From Cyanosarcina radialis HA8281-LM2 (lineage in GTDB: Bacteria > Cyanobacteriota > Cyanobacteriia > Cyanobacteriales > CCAP-1448), in NCBI GenBank assembly GCA_019359615.1, contig JAHHHA010000005.1, positions 124,001-188,000 on the forward strand: 64,000 nt of DNA, given 5' to 3'. This document shows, piece by piece, positions 32,794-41,309 of the stretch. Each line of letters starts with the position of its first letter. The first letter of the stretch is position 1. The notes beneath the pieces are model-generated. The model searched no databases and was not told where the DNA came from. It saw only the letters and a list, made by a program, of their open reading frames with translations. A program made the translations under genes and the position numbers.

Positions 32794-35226
32794 ATGTCAG
32801 ATGCCTTAGAAACTAATTTGAGCCGCTTCGATCGTCTGACAGCAACACCAACCTCTGATGATGAGGCTTTATCGCCGATGGCGTTGCAGCAACAGGTAAT
32901 GCAGCAACTCCGTCAAGGCTTGCGCCAAGGACAGCAAGAAATGGCTGACTGGCAGGGGGGATATTTAGCCGTTTCAGCCGTTCCAGGAGCGGGCAAATCT
33001 ACTGGGATGGCGGTAGCAGCAGCTTTGGCGATCGCTCGCTATCAACTTCATTCTCGTCGGCAGTTGGTAGTCGTTACTTTCACGCGATCGGCTGCCAGCA
33101 ACCTCAAAGCCAAAATTCGCGACTGCTTGCGCCAATTATCTCTACCGCAAAATGGCTTTATTGTCAATACGCTGCACGGTTTAGCTCTCAATATTGCCAG
33201 TCGCCATCAAGATTTAGCGGGTTTGAATTTAGAAATTGCCACCTTAGTGTCGCCCAACCAAAGCCACCGACTGCTGAGATCCAGCGTCGAACAGTGGATC
33301 GTGGCTCATCCCAAGCAATATTTCTCGCTGTTGGAGGGGCACGAGTTTGACGGGGAAGAAACCGAACGACTGCGGCGACAGTCGGTGTTGCGAACTGAAG
33401 TGTTACCCAACCTGGCTAGTATAGTCATTCACGAAGCCAAAAGCTCTGGACTAATGCCCCAAGATTTGTGGCGCTTGAGCCAAACTGCGGCTGATAGTTA
33501 TGGAATATTATCGATCGCGGCTGGCCTGTACGAGCAATACGAGAATAATTTGCGCCGTCAGAACTTAATCGACTACGACGACATGATTCTGGCAGCTTTA
33601 AGGGTATTAGATAATCCTACCGCTAGAAAGCTCTGGCAAGAGCAAGTTTTCGCCGTTTTTGAAGATGAGGCTCAAGATTCGAGTCCGCTTCAGACTAAGC
33701 TGCTAGAGATTTTGGCAGCGGAGGAGGGAGATGGGGAGATGGGGAGATGGGGAGATGGGGAGATGGGGAGATGGGGAGAAGCGAACCCAATCCAAAATCC
33801 AAAATCCAAAATCCAAAATCTCGTGCGCGTGGGAGATCCGAATCAAGCGATCAATTCTACTTTTACGCCTGCCGATCCGGTTTATTTTCGGGAGTTTTGC
33901 CAGCAATGCCAACAACAAAACCGCCTAGCGACGATGGATCGAGCCGGACGCAGTACCCGAATTGTCATTGACGCGGCCAACTTTGTCCTGAAGTGGGTCA
34001 ACGATTCTAAGATGGCTGGCAAGGAACAACCTTTTAGCCTTCAGGCGATTCGTCCGGTGGATGCTGACGATCCTCAACCCGATGCCAATCCGCTACCCGT
34101 GGGACAAGGGTTAGAAATTTATACCCCGCGAGATGTTTATCATACGGTACAACTGATTGGAGAGAGGGCGATCGAATTATTTGCCGCCGATCCAGAAGCC
34201 CGCGCTGCCGTGCTAGTCAGGGAAAATCGTCAAGGGAGTTTTGTCGCCGAACAGTTAAACTATTTGCGATCGCGTCAGCCCAAAATTGAAGTTTACGACG
34301 TGGCTCAGAGCGATCGCTATACTCACATTCCTGCCGAAATTTTGGCGCTGCTGCAATTCGTTGACAGGCCTCATTCCCCCGATTACTTAAAAGCGGCGCT
34401 CGAAGTCTTAGTTCAGCGCAAACTGATTGCTACCCAAGATTTAAACGCCCTTGCCACCCAGCCGGAAAAATTTCTCTATCCCAGTCCTTTAGATCCCCCC
34501 CCAACGCCGTCGGTATTAGCAGCGCGGCGCTATTGTTGCCGATTGCTCGATGCGCGTCTGAAGCTACCTCTTTACCAACTAATTACTTTTATTGCCTCGG
34601 TCATATTGAAGTATGACAAAACCGAACTCGCTACCTCCGATAAATTAGCCGAACGAATCATACAACAAACATCGGGCAACCCTTCCATGAGTGCGATTCT
34701 AGGTGCTTTGAGCGAAATTGTCAGTTCGGAAAGATTTGAAGCTGTAGAAACCGAAGATTTAGAATCTCGCTACGTTCGCAGCGGGCAATTAACGGTAATT
34801 ACCATGCACAAAGCCAAAGGGTTGGACTGGGATTATGTTTTCATCCCCTTCTTGCATGAAGATGTCCTTCCTGGAACTACTAGAGTGCCGAACGCCGCCC
34901 AGTTTTTGGGAGATTTTACCTTAGCAGAAGTCGCCAGAGCGCAAATTCGGGCGGATCTGCACGGTAAACCCCTGCTGACGGTAGCTGAAGCTTGGGAACA
35001 AGCAGCTAACCTGAAGACAGCCGAAGAATTTCGCCTGCTTTACGTCGCCATGACTAGAGCCAAACGCTTGCTGTGGATGTCTGCTGCTCAAAAAGGTCCT
35101 TTCCGCTGGAACACTTTTAATTGGAATCAAGGAGACAACTTGCAAGAGAAAAAACCTTGTCCTGTATTACCTGCTTTAAAAAGTCGATTTCCGCCGCCGA
35201 TCTTCCGGGAATCAATACAAATATAA
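32794..35226 (+). CDS. UvrD/Rep-type ATP-dependent helicase with in-frame repeat insert
   Basis: The 810-residue SF1A helicase carries the full motif set: Walker A AVPGAGKS (about 62-69), TFTRSAA (Ia), NTLHGLA (Ib), FEDEAQD (II, about 289-295), VRVGDPNQAI (III, about 345-354), VLVRENRQG (IV), LTVITMHKAKGLDWD (V) and LLYVAMTRAKRLLW (VI). It unwinds DNA with 3'-5' polarity in repair or replication, by family. Between motifs II and III is a low-complexity insert of about 34 residues (GDGEMGRWGDGEMGRWGE, then NPIQNPKSKIQN) coded by repeats that elsewhere lie in spacers. The rest is normal, so the insert is probably tolerated in a surface loop. Confidence 0.92.
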   Translation: MSDALETNLSRFDRLTATPTSDDEALSPMALQQQVMQQLRQGLRQGQQEMADWQGGYLAVSAVPGAGKSTGMAVAAALAIARYQLHSRRQLVVVTFTRSAASNLKAKIRDCLRQLSLPQNGFIVNTLHGLALNIASRHQDLAGLNLEIATLVSPNQSHRLLRSSVEQWIVAHPKQYFSLLEGHEFDGEETERLRRQSVLRTEVLPNLASIVIHEAKSSGLMPQDLWRLSQTAADSYGILSIAAGLYEQYENNLRRQNLIDYDDMILAALRVLDNPTARKLWQEQVFAVFEDEAQDSSPLQTKLLEILAAEEGDGEMGRWGDGEMGRWGEANPIQNPKSKIQNLVRVGDPNQAINSTFTPADPVYFREFCQQCQQQNRLATMDRAGRSTRIVIDAANFVLKWVNDSKMAGKEQPFSLQAIRPVDADDPQPDANPLPVGQGLEIYTPRDVYHTVQLIGERAIELFAADPEARAAVLVRENRQGSFVAEQLNYLRSRQPKIEVYDVAQSDRYTHIPAEILALLQFVDRPHSPDYLKAALEVLVQRKLIATQDLNALATQPEKFLYPSPLDPPPTPSVLAARRYCCRLLDARLKLPLYQLITFIASVILKYDKTELATSDKLAERIIQQTSGNPSMSAILGALSEIVSSERFEAVETEDLESRYVRSGQLTVITMHKAKGLDWDYVFIPFLHEDVLPGTTRVPNAAQFLGDFTLAEVARAQIRADLHGKPLLTVAEAWEQAANLKTAEEFRLLYVAMTRAKRLLWMSAAQKGPFRWNTFNWNQGDNLQEKKPCPVLPALKSRFPPPIFRESIQI
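33725..33822. repeat. GGGAGATG octamers plus CCAAAAT heptamers inside the helicase gene
   Basis: About six tandem GGGAGATG units (33725-33778) followed by four CCAAAAT units (33792-33819). The total is in frame. Loss or gain of one octamer would shift the reading frame, while three units would not. Confidence 0.9.
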
Positions 35227-35319
35227 TTCTCCGTCTAGCACAGCCAGAGCATCCAATGTTTTCTGATTCTTTGAATGCTCTTAGCGCCTTTCTGGCTTTT
35301 GATAGTTTTTCCGGGACGA

Positions 35320-35874
35320 CTAATTAAAATGTTGCCGATAATTGTTGCGACAGTAAGCTAGAAGTCGGCGATCGCCACTGCCGAGTCGGCTAACTCGCTG
35401 ATATCCTTGAAGCCCTATCTGGTTGCTGCTGGCCAGCAAGGAGTTAGGTCGCAAGGCGATCGAGTGAGCATATGTAAAACGATCGAATGGATCTACTACA
35501 TTTAAATCCATCCCACTACCATCGATCGAGCCATAAAAGCAACTGAACTCCGAACCTGGGATATAAAACGCTCCGATCGCCTTACCATTTTTGGTTTCAA
35601 ACACCATATACTCTTTGCCGTATTGCTGCGGCTTAGAGGATTGACCGTAAACGTAAATGCCATCTTTTATTTGCTTGATTTCCCGTCTAATTGGGACATT
35701 TGACGAGCGGGCGCGAACGGCTACTAATGGTTGTTCTGGCGATCGAGCTAGTTTGACAGCAGAAGCCATACCGAGTTCCGCGCTACTTGCCAACAATCCT
35801 AAACCCAGCAATAAACTAGTTAGTGGCTTTTGGTTTCTTTGTAAAAGAGATTTCCAGAGTTTTCTTCCCAACAT
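35320..35874 (-). CDS. Secreted protein of unknown function, 184 aa
   Basis: The N-terminus has a basic start and hydrophobic core (LTSLLLGLGLLASSAELGMA, about residues 18-37), a signal peptide with possible cleavage after ASA. The mature part (about 145 residues) has beta-rich stretches: IKDGIYVYGQSSKPQQYG, KEYMVFETKNGKAIGAFYIP, EFSCFYGSIDGSGMDLNV. The GIYVYG...YMVFE pattern recurs in cyanobacterial exported proteins, function unknown. ATG 35874 has GGGGGGAAG just upstream, deciding it against the frame start at 35934. Confidence 0.65.
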   Translation of the reverse strand: MLGRKLWKSLLQRNQKPLTSLLLGLGLLASSAELGMASAVKLARSPEQPLVAVRARSSNVPIRREIKQIKDGIYVYGQSSKPQQYGKEYMVFETKNGKAIGAFYIPGSEFSCFYGSIDGSGMDLNVVDPFDRFTYAHSIALRPNSLLASSNQIGLQGYQRVSRLGSGDRRLLAYCRNNYRQHFN

Positions 35875-36354
35875 GGCTTCCCCCCAAGTATTTAAACCTA
35901 ATATCCAGCGAAACTGGTTAAAACCAATACCCACTAAAGGCAGACAACTCTACCCTCTAAGGGCAGACCTAAATTATCTAAGAAACTAATTTTTGTTTAT
36001 ATCTTCAATAATAGGGAATTTCCCTGGTGCTTGGTTCCGGTTGCTTAAACATTCTTATCCTTGCTAACGCGCTTAAGAGTAACTTCATTAGCAACCATCA
36101 GCCTTCCGGAAAAGTTTACAAAACTTTACAAAAAGAAGAATGTAGGAGTTATCGAAAAATTTCCCAAAAATTAAAAGGACGCAGGCTAGCTGCGTCCCGA
36201 CTAGATGTTTGCGATCGAATCCGTGTAATTAGTAGTGCGAGCGTCTCGCTCGCGGCATCTCGATCGCGATATTGCGATTGAACTTTGAACTCCGAACTCT
36301 GTTGGCGGAGCCTGCGCTAGGCGCATACTCCGAACTCCGAATTCCGAATTCATT
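35875..36354. other. Spacer between secreted protein and sigma factor genes
   Basis: No gene seen. It contains the sigma gene terminator (36167-36197), a HIP1-rich patch (36205-36275) and an ACTCCGAACTC short tandem tract with GGCGGAGCCTGCGCTAGGCGC (36285-36350). Confidence 0.5.
36167..36197 (-). terminator. Rho-independent terminator of the sigma factor gene
   Basis: On the minus strand GGACGCAG-CTAGC-CTGCGTCC (8-bp perfect stem, 5-nt loop, 36177-36197) is followed by TTTTAATTTTT. It lies about 160 bp past the stop codon of the sigma factor gene. Confidence 0.75.
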
Positions 36355-37338
36355 TTAGCTCGCTACATACTCCCGCACGTTGGCATGATGACGGCGTAGA
36401 TGAGCTAAAGCTTGGTGTTCTAGCTGTCTGACTCGTTCGCGGCTGAGATTGAGCCGCTGGCCTACCTTAGCCAGAGATAGTTCGTTGCCATCTTCCAAGC
36501 CGAAGCGCAAACTAATTACTTCTCGCTGTTGGGGGGTGAGTTCTGCTAGTAAGTTTTCTAGATCTTGCCGCAGAGCCTCTTGGGTGGTGTAATGCTCTGG
36601 TGAAGGAGCGCGATCTTCCAACAGATCGGAAAGTTCGGTGTCTTGGTTATCTCCCACCCGCACGTCTAAAGAGATGGGCTGACGGGCAATATTCAAGTAT
36701 TCTCTGATCTGGGCTGGTTCCAGTTCCAACGCTTGGGCGATCTCGGTTGGGGTAGCATGGCGACCCAATCGCTGCGAGAGTTCCCGTTGCGTCTTCTTGA
36801 TCTTATTGAGCTTTTCGGTAATGTGGATGGGCAAGCGGATGGCTCGTGCTTGCTGGGCTATAGCTCGCGTAATCGCTTGGCGAATCCACCAATAAGCATA
36901 GGTAGAAAACTTGTAACCTCGCGTGGGATCGAACTTTTCTACTCCTCGTTCTAAGCCCAAAGTGCCTTCCTGGATCAGATCGAGGAATTCCATATTGCGC
37001 TTCTGGTACTTTTTGGCTATGGCTACCACCAAACGCAAGTTAGCTTCGATCATCTTGCGCTTGCCGTACTGCCCTAACTGCATAATCCGGTTCAGTTCGG
37101 GTTCTTCAAGATGAGCGTCTTTTGCCCACTCAGAAGAAGTCGGTTCGCGCTGGAGTTTTTCTGCTAGAGCTTCTTTTTGCTCGCAGAGCGCCATCATTTG
37201 TTGTACTTGCTTGCCGTAAACGATTTCTTGCTCGTGCGTCAATAATGGCACGCGACCGATCTCATGCAGATAAGTACGAACCATATCAGCCGTAAACATT
37301 GGCTTAGTTGTTTTCTTTGGGGTTTTTGCATTAGGCAT
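36355..37338 (-). CDS. Group 2 sigma-70 factor (RpoD/SigA family)
   Basis: The 327-residue sigma factor has regions 1.2 to 4.2: MVRTYLHEIGRVPLLTHEQE (1.2), ANLRLVVAIAKKYQKRNMEF and LDLIQEGTLGLERGVEKFDP (2.1-2.2), TRGYKFSTYAYWWIRQAITR (2.3-2.4), region 3, and LSLAKVGQRLNLSRERVRQL (4.2). It lacks the long acidic region 1.1 of the primary sigma factor, so it is a non-essential group 2 factor of the SigB/SigD kind; exact letter cannot be fixed. Such factors adjust transcription to light, heat, salt and nitrogen. An inverted repeat lies 125-165 bp upstream. Confidence 0.92.
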   Translation of the reverse strand: MPNAKTPKKTTKPMFTADMVRTYLHEIGRVPLLTHEQEIVYGKQVQQMMALCEQKEALAEKLQREPTSSEWAKDAHLEEPELNRIMQLGQYGKRKMIEANLRLVVAIAKKYQKRNMEFLDLIQEGTLGLERGVEKFDPTRGYKFSTYAYWWIRQAITRAIAQQARAIRLPIHITEKLNKIKKTQRELSQRLGRHATPTEIAQALELEPAQIREYLNIARQPISLDVRVGDNQDTELSDLLEDRAPSPEHYTTQEALRQDLENLLAELTPQQREVISLRFGLEDGNELSLAKVGQRLNLSRERVRQLEHQALAHLRRHHANVREYVAS

Positions 37339-38348
37339 GAGAGTGGTGCCTCCGTAAACAAGCGACTGAGAAAATGCAGGGGTAAACTGCTCGAAGATGA
37401 AGGCTAAACGGTTGACGCTGTAGCCGTTGCTGGCTGTCTAAAGCACGCATACCATCCGAAAGGATGAAATTATAAACTGTTCATCCTGAATATTTCATCC
37501 CTCACTAGAGCAGTTTTTGGAGGAAATTTTCTACCTCGATGGTGGTGTCATGGCTAGATGGCTGATTTTTCACCTGAGAGTTTGTTGCTCGTAACTGAGA
37601 GACCAGAAATCCGAAGTCGATATGAGTTTGTTTAATTCTAGCTTATGACATATTTAGACTGATGTAAAGAGGAAAAAGTTCACCTCTAAATGTTGCAGTC
37701 AATTTAGCTGTCGAGCCAGAGGTGGCTGACAGCGTTTGCTAGCCCTAGTACTCGTGTATTACTATAATGGCTCATCCAGTCGGTAACTGCTAGAGGCCTA
37801 AAAGCGTGATAACCGAACGAATTCAGGGGCAATCTCCTCCGTTGTCATAATACACCCATATTACAAAGATTCCCCCTTACCACCGAGCCAAAGCGTGAGG
37901 TCTTACGCTTCGATTGTGCGCGTCCAGCAGGTGAACTAGGACGATCGCCAACAAATATACCACTCCGAGTTTGAAGTCAAAATCGGAGCCAATTTGACAA
38001 TTTTGATGAATTAAGTTTAATGCAGATCTAAATCTAGAGCATCCTGGTTTCATTTCCTGATACCACAGGGACTTATTGATGATTCTCTGCTAGAGGCAAG
38101 AGTATCACTCCACGTTCAATTCGCTCATGTTAGCCAGAACAAATTTAGTTCTGATTATCGTGCGATCGCTGTTCCAAGGCGAGAGCGCGCGCTGCTTTGC
38201 AGATACCGCATACCGCAAGGGTCGCCGAACGATTCCGAAATGCGATCGCGCGTGTCAGCAGGGAAACTTAGATTACTAAAAGTGGATTGCGGTGAGTTGG
38301 TATAGGCGATCGCCTATACTCAAAGAGTAGTTTCTGGCAGTCGGCACC
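37339..38348. other. 1-kb spacer upstream of sigma factor gene
   Basis: No convincing protein gene on either strand. It holds an inverted repeat upstream of the sigma factor gene (37462-37500), an isolated TATAAT-like box near 37762, a small AAGCGT/ACGCTT hairpin near 37892-37911, and HIP1-rich ends. Long leaders and small RNAs are possible but not shown. It is the longest non-coding stretch in the window not filled by recognisable repeats. Confidence 0.5.
37462..37500. promoter_or_regulatory. GGATGAAAT inverted repeat upstream of the sigma gene
   Basis: GGATGAAAT (37462-37470) and ATTTCATCC (37492-37500), with a further TTCATCC at 37480-37486. The 21-bp gap and the position about 125 bp upstream of the start fit an operator; no regulator is assigned. 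Confidence 0.4.
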
Positions 38349-39080
38349 GTGGTTTCTCAGCCCCTGTCCCAATTCTTACCCAGCACTGCCGACTTGCCCT
38401 GCTCGGATGAGACCCCCGTGGATAATGAAGACCAGAATCTGCTGCCCAATGTCTTGCTATTTCTACTCAAAAGCATTTGGGCCGAGCGGATGGACTGGTA
38501 CTTTGGCGTGGATATGGCGGTCTACCACACCACTGGGGAAGACCCCACTATTCCTGTGGTGCCCGATGCCTTTTTGAGCATCGGTGTGGAGCGGCGCAAG
38601 GGGGGCAAATCGCGCCTCAGTTATGCGGTGTGGGAAGAAGCCGGGGTGGTGCCCATTCTCGTCTTGGAGATGGTATCTCAAACGCTCAGGGGTGAGTACG
38701 ACGATAAGATGGGTATCTATGCCAAGTTGGGAGTGCTGTACTACCTGGTGTACAATCCAGAACTCTGGGGGCAGAAGCGCAACAAGAAGCATCAAGCGTT
38801 TGAAGCCTACAAGCTGGTGGGTGGGGAATACCAGTTGCAAGTTGGAGAGCCGTACTGGATGCCCGAAGTGGGGCTGGGCATCGGGCGCGCTCAGGTGATG
38901 TCAGACAACGAGTTGCAGGAGCAGTTAGCCTGGTTTAACCAAGGGGGCGATCGCTATCTGACAGCAGAGGAACGGGCAGAACAGCAGCAAGCACGGGCAG
39001 AGCAGGAGCAACGCCAACGAGAACGGTTGGAAGCGTATTTGCGATCGCAAGGCATTGACCCGAACCAACTACCGGATTAG
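38349..39080 (+). CDS. Uma2 family endonuclease
   Basis: A 243-residue DUF820/Uma2 protein: WYFGVDMAVYHTTGEDPTIP, VPDAFLSIGVERRKGGKSRL, YAVWEEAGVVPILVLEMVSQT, then DKMGIYAKLGVLYYLVYNPE. The Asp (VPDAFL) and Glu (LEMVS) with following Lys fit a PD-(D/E)XK site. The C-terminus is a charged helix (AEERAEQQQARAEQEQRQRE) ending RSQGIDPNQLPD, as in many cyanobacterial members. The start is GTG at 38349. A second Uma2 gene lies at 28074. Confidence 0.9.
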   Translation: MVSQPLSQFLPSTADLPCSDETPVDNEDQNLLPNVLLFLLKSIWAERMDWYFGVDMAVYHTTGEDPTIPVVPDAFLSIGVERRKGGKSRLSYAVWEEAGVVPILVLEMVSQTLRGEYDDKMGIYAKLGVLYYLVYNPELWGQKRNKKHQAFEAYKLVGGEYQLQVGEPYWMPEVGLGIGRAQVMSDNELQEQLAWFNQGGDRYLTAEERAEQQQARAEQEQRQRERLEAYLRSQGIDPNQLPD

Positions 39081-39264
39081 CCAGACCTCGATCTGGCAGG
39101 GATTTTGGCGATCGCCCCCTCCCTTCATCGCTTTACCTCTAACGCTTCGCGAACACCCATCCACCCATCTACTTCCTACTCCCCACTCCCTTCTGATTGA
39201 CGAGGTATTTTTCCAGGTCATCCAGCTAGAGTACACTCGATCGTATTGTTTCTCGCCTGCTCCA

Positions 39265-40152
39265 ATGCGCCGCGACCCGCTCTTTTATAAACTGTTTCAA
39301 CAATCCTCTGAACTCTTGTTTGACTTGATTGAGACTAAACCTGAAAATGCCTCTGACTATCGCTTTGACTCAGTTGCAGTCAAAGAACCAAAGTTTGAAA
39401 TTGATGGGGTGTTTCTGCCACCAGAAAATCAGATGGGCGCAGTCTACTTTTGCGAGATTCAAATGCAGAAGGATGAACGGCTTTACGAAAGACTGCTAGC
39501 GGAATCGACGTTATATTTCTACCGCCATCGAGACCGTTTTAGTGATTGGCAAGCCGCGATTATTTATCCATCACGCAGTGTGGAACAAAGCGACCTGTAT
39601 CCTCACCGCACGTTTCTCAATGGTGAGCAAGTGCATCGCGTGTATTTGGATGAATTAGGGGAGGTGAATTCTCTACCCGTCACAGTTGGGGCGATCGTCT
39701 TAACCATTGTGGACGAGGCTGAAGCCCCAGAAGCTGCGAGAGCCTTGATTGCACGAACAGAGCAGGAGCGATTAACACCCGCCCAGAAACAGGACATAAT
39801 AGATATTGTGACTTCAATTCTGGTTTACAAGCTCACAAATTTAAATCGGTCGGAGATTAAAGCGATGTTGGGCATAGATTTAACCCAAGAACCACGAGCG
39901 ATTCGGGAAGCTAAGCAAGAAGGACGAGAAGAAGGACGAGAAGAAGGACGAGAAGAAGGACGGGAATTGGCTCTGCAACGTCAACGATCGCTGATCCTCC
40001 GCCAACTGACCAAAAAGGTGGGAGCCTTGAATGAAGCGATCGTCGATCGCTTCTCGTCCTTATCGGTTGAACAACTCGAAGTCTTAGGGGAAGCCTTACT
40101 CGATTTCACCACATTGGCGGATTTGGAAGCTTGGCTAGAGGCGCAGGGGTAG
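39265..40152 (+). CDS. Rpn family nuclease (DUF2887-like)
   Basis: The 295-residue protein begins at MRRDPLFYKLFQQSSELLFD, the usual family start; the frame upstream to 39055 overlaps the Uma2 gene and is rejected. Core: EIDGVFLPP and AVYFCEIQMQKDERLYERL (Asp, then Glu and Gln of the PD-(D/E)XK site), YFYRHRDRFSDWQAAIIYPS, and the C-terminal LTPAQKQDIIDIVTSILVYK. A tandem 12-bp repeat encodes GREEGREEGREEGRE (39928-39965), which links the nuclease part to a helical tail. Role: recombination-linked nuclease by family. Confidence 0.88.
   Translation: MRRDPLFYKLFQQSSELLFDLIETKPENASDYRFDSVAVKEPKFEIDGVFLPPENQMGAVYFCEIQMQKDERLYERLLAESTLYFYRHRDRFSDWQAAIIYPSRSVEQSDLYPHRTFLNGEQVHRVYLDELGEVNSLPVTVGAIVLTIVDEAEAPEAARALIARTEQERLTPAQKQDIIDIVTSILVYKLTNLNRSEIKAMLGIDLTQEPRAIREAKQEGREEGREEGREEGRELALQRQRSLILRQLTKKVGALNEAIVDRFSSLSVEQLEVLGEALLDFTTLADLEAWLEAQG
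39926..39967. repeat. 12-bp tandem repeat (GAAGGACGAGAA) in Rpn gene
   Basis: Three and a half copies of GAAGGACGAGAA, encoding repeated Gly-Arg-Glu-Glu. Being a multiple of three, length change would keep the frame and change only the linker. Confidence 0.85.
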
Positions 40153-40321
40153 AGCGATCGCTCGAAGCTTGGAAGTATGGTTCGGGACAAGACTCATTTG
40201 AGAGTTCAAAATAGCGATCGCCATAAAGAGGTAATTTCTTATAGGCTGGCTTCCTCTTCATCTGATGTCATCAAAAATCCTTTTTTGTGTTTGTAGACAA
40301 GACCAGAAGATGGATTGAGTT

Positions 40322-41299
40322 CTAAGTTTGTGGCGTGTTAACAAGATATTTTTCCAAATCGTCAAGGATGGCATTAATCGCAAAAATATCGTTCTGATGC
40401 CAATGTTCGCCAACAAAATAAATTTTATTTTGTTGAAAAACTTTGAGTTGTAACCATAAAGGACTTTGTTTGAGCTTCTCTAATGTCTTCCGATCGTCTT
40501 TGCTTTCTGAAGCCACAAAGAAAAGAACATCCCCATCAATATCAGATATTTTTTCCTTCGATATATTTTCGATATAAAAGAAATCCCCTCGCTGAAATTT
40601 GGGACGTTGCAGACCAATATCCTTCAAGACCGATCCAGAAAAATGCTTGTCTCCGTAAGACCAAATGCCGTATTCTGATGCTGTATTGGCAATCGATACC
40701 TCCATTGTTTCGCGGCTTTTGCCCAAAGCCTGTTGAAGTTTTTCGACTCGTTGCCAATATCGATCCATCAACTGTTTATGAACCTCTTCTTTTCCCAATA
40801 CTTGAGCGAGTTCCTCTAACATATCTCCCCAAGAGGGTAAAGGAAAAGGTCTGTTGAGTACGATCGTAGGCGCAATATAAGACAATTGTTTGTAAATACC
40901 TTTAAACTCAGAACCACAAATAATTAGGTCTGGTTTAAGTCTCAAGATTTTTTCTATATTCGGGCTACTATAATCTCCAACAGATTCTACTTGCTCTAAT
41001 TTACCTTGAAGATATTGGGGCAGCGACAAACCCTTATTGAAATAATAAGTTGATGCAATAGGACGGATACCTAATGCCCAAGTATTTTCAAAACTATCAA
41101 GGGTCACTACCCTTTCAGGATTACGAGGAATGCAGATTCTACCCATTTCATGTTGCACGGTTCGGCAATTTTCAACAGGCTGTTTATAGCTAGTAATACT
41201 GATATCATGAGTTGTGGAACAAGCCGAAACCAGTATTACTGCTAAGATATTCAAAAGCATCAAACGAGTGAGGCGACGCAAATAAATACTTGTGAACAT
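40322..41299 (-). CDS. Iron-siderophore ABC transporter substrate-binding lipoprotein
   Basis: A FecB/FhuD-type periplasmic protein of 325 residues. The signal ends in a lipobox, LVSAC with Cys27, so it is a lipoprotein. The mature part shows MGRICIPRNPERVVTLDSFE (about 52-71), EKILRLKPDLIICGS and the C-terminal NAILDDLEKYL, all typical of siderophore-binding class III proteins. It hands ferric siderophore from the outer-membrane receptor to an inner-membrane ABC permease, which is not in this window. It starts 10 bp after the TonB receptor gene, so they form one transcript. Confidence 0.92.
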   Translation of the reverse strand: MFTSIYLRRLTRLMLLNILAVILVSACSTTHDISITSYKQPVENCRTVQHEMGRICIPRNPERVVTLDSFENTWALGIRPIASTYYFNKGLSLPQYLQGKLEQVESVGDYSSPNIEKILRLKPDLIICGSEFKGIYKQLSYIAPTIVLNRPFPLPSWGDMLEELAQVLGKEEVHKQLMDRYWQRVEKLQQALGKSRETMEVSIANTASEYGIWSYGDKHFSGSVLKDIGLQRPKFQRGDFFYIENISKEKISDIDGDVLFFVASESKDDRKTLEKLKQSPLWLQLKVFQQNKIYFVGEHWHQNDIFAINAILDDLEKYLVNTPQT

Positions 41300-41309
41300 C
41301 TAACACACT

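Noticed and set aside
33731-33971. Overlapping open frames MGRWGDGEMGRWGDGE and similar
   Set aside because: By-products of the octamer repeat within the helicase gene.
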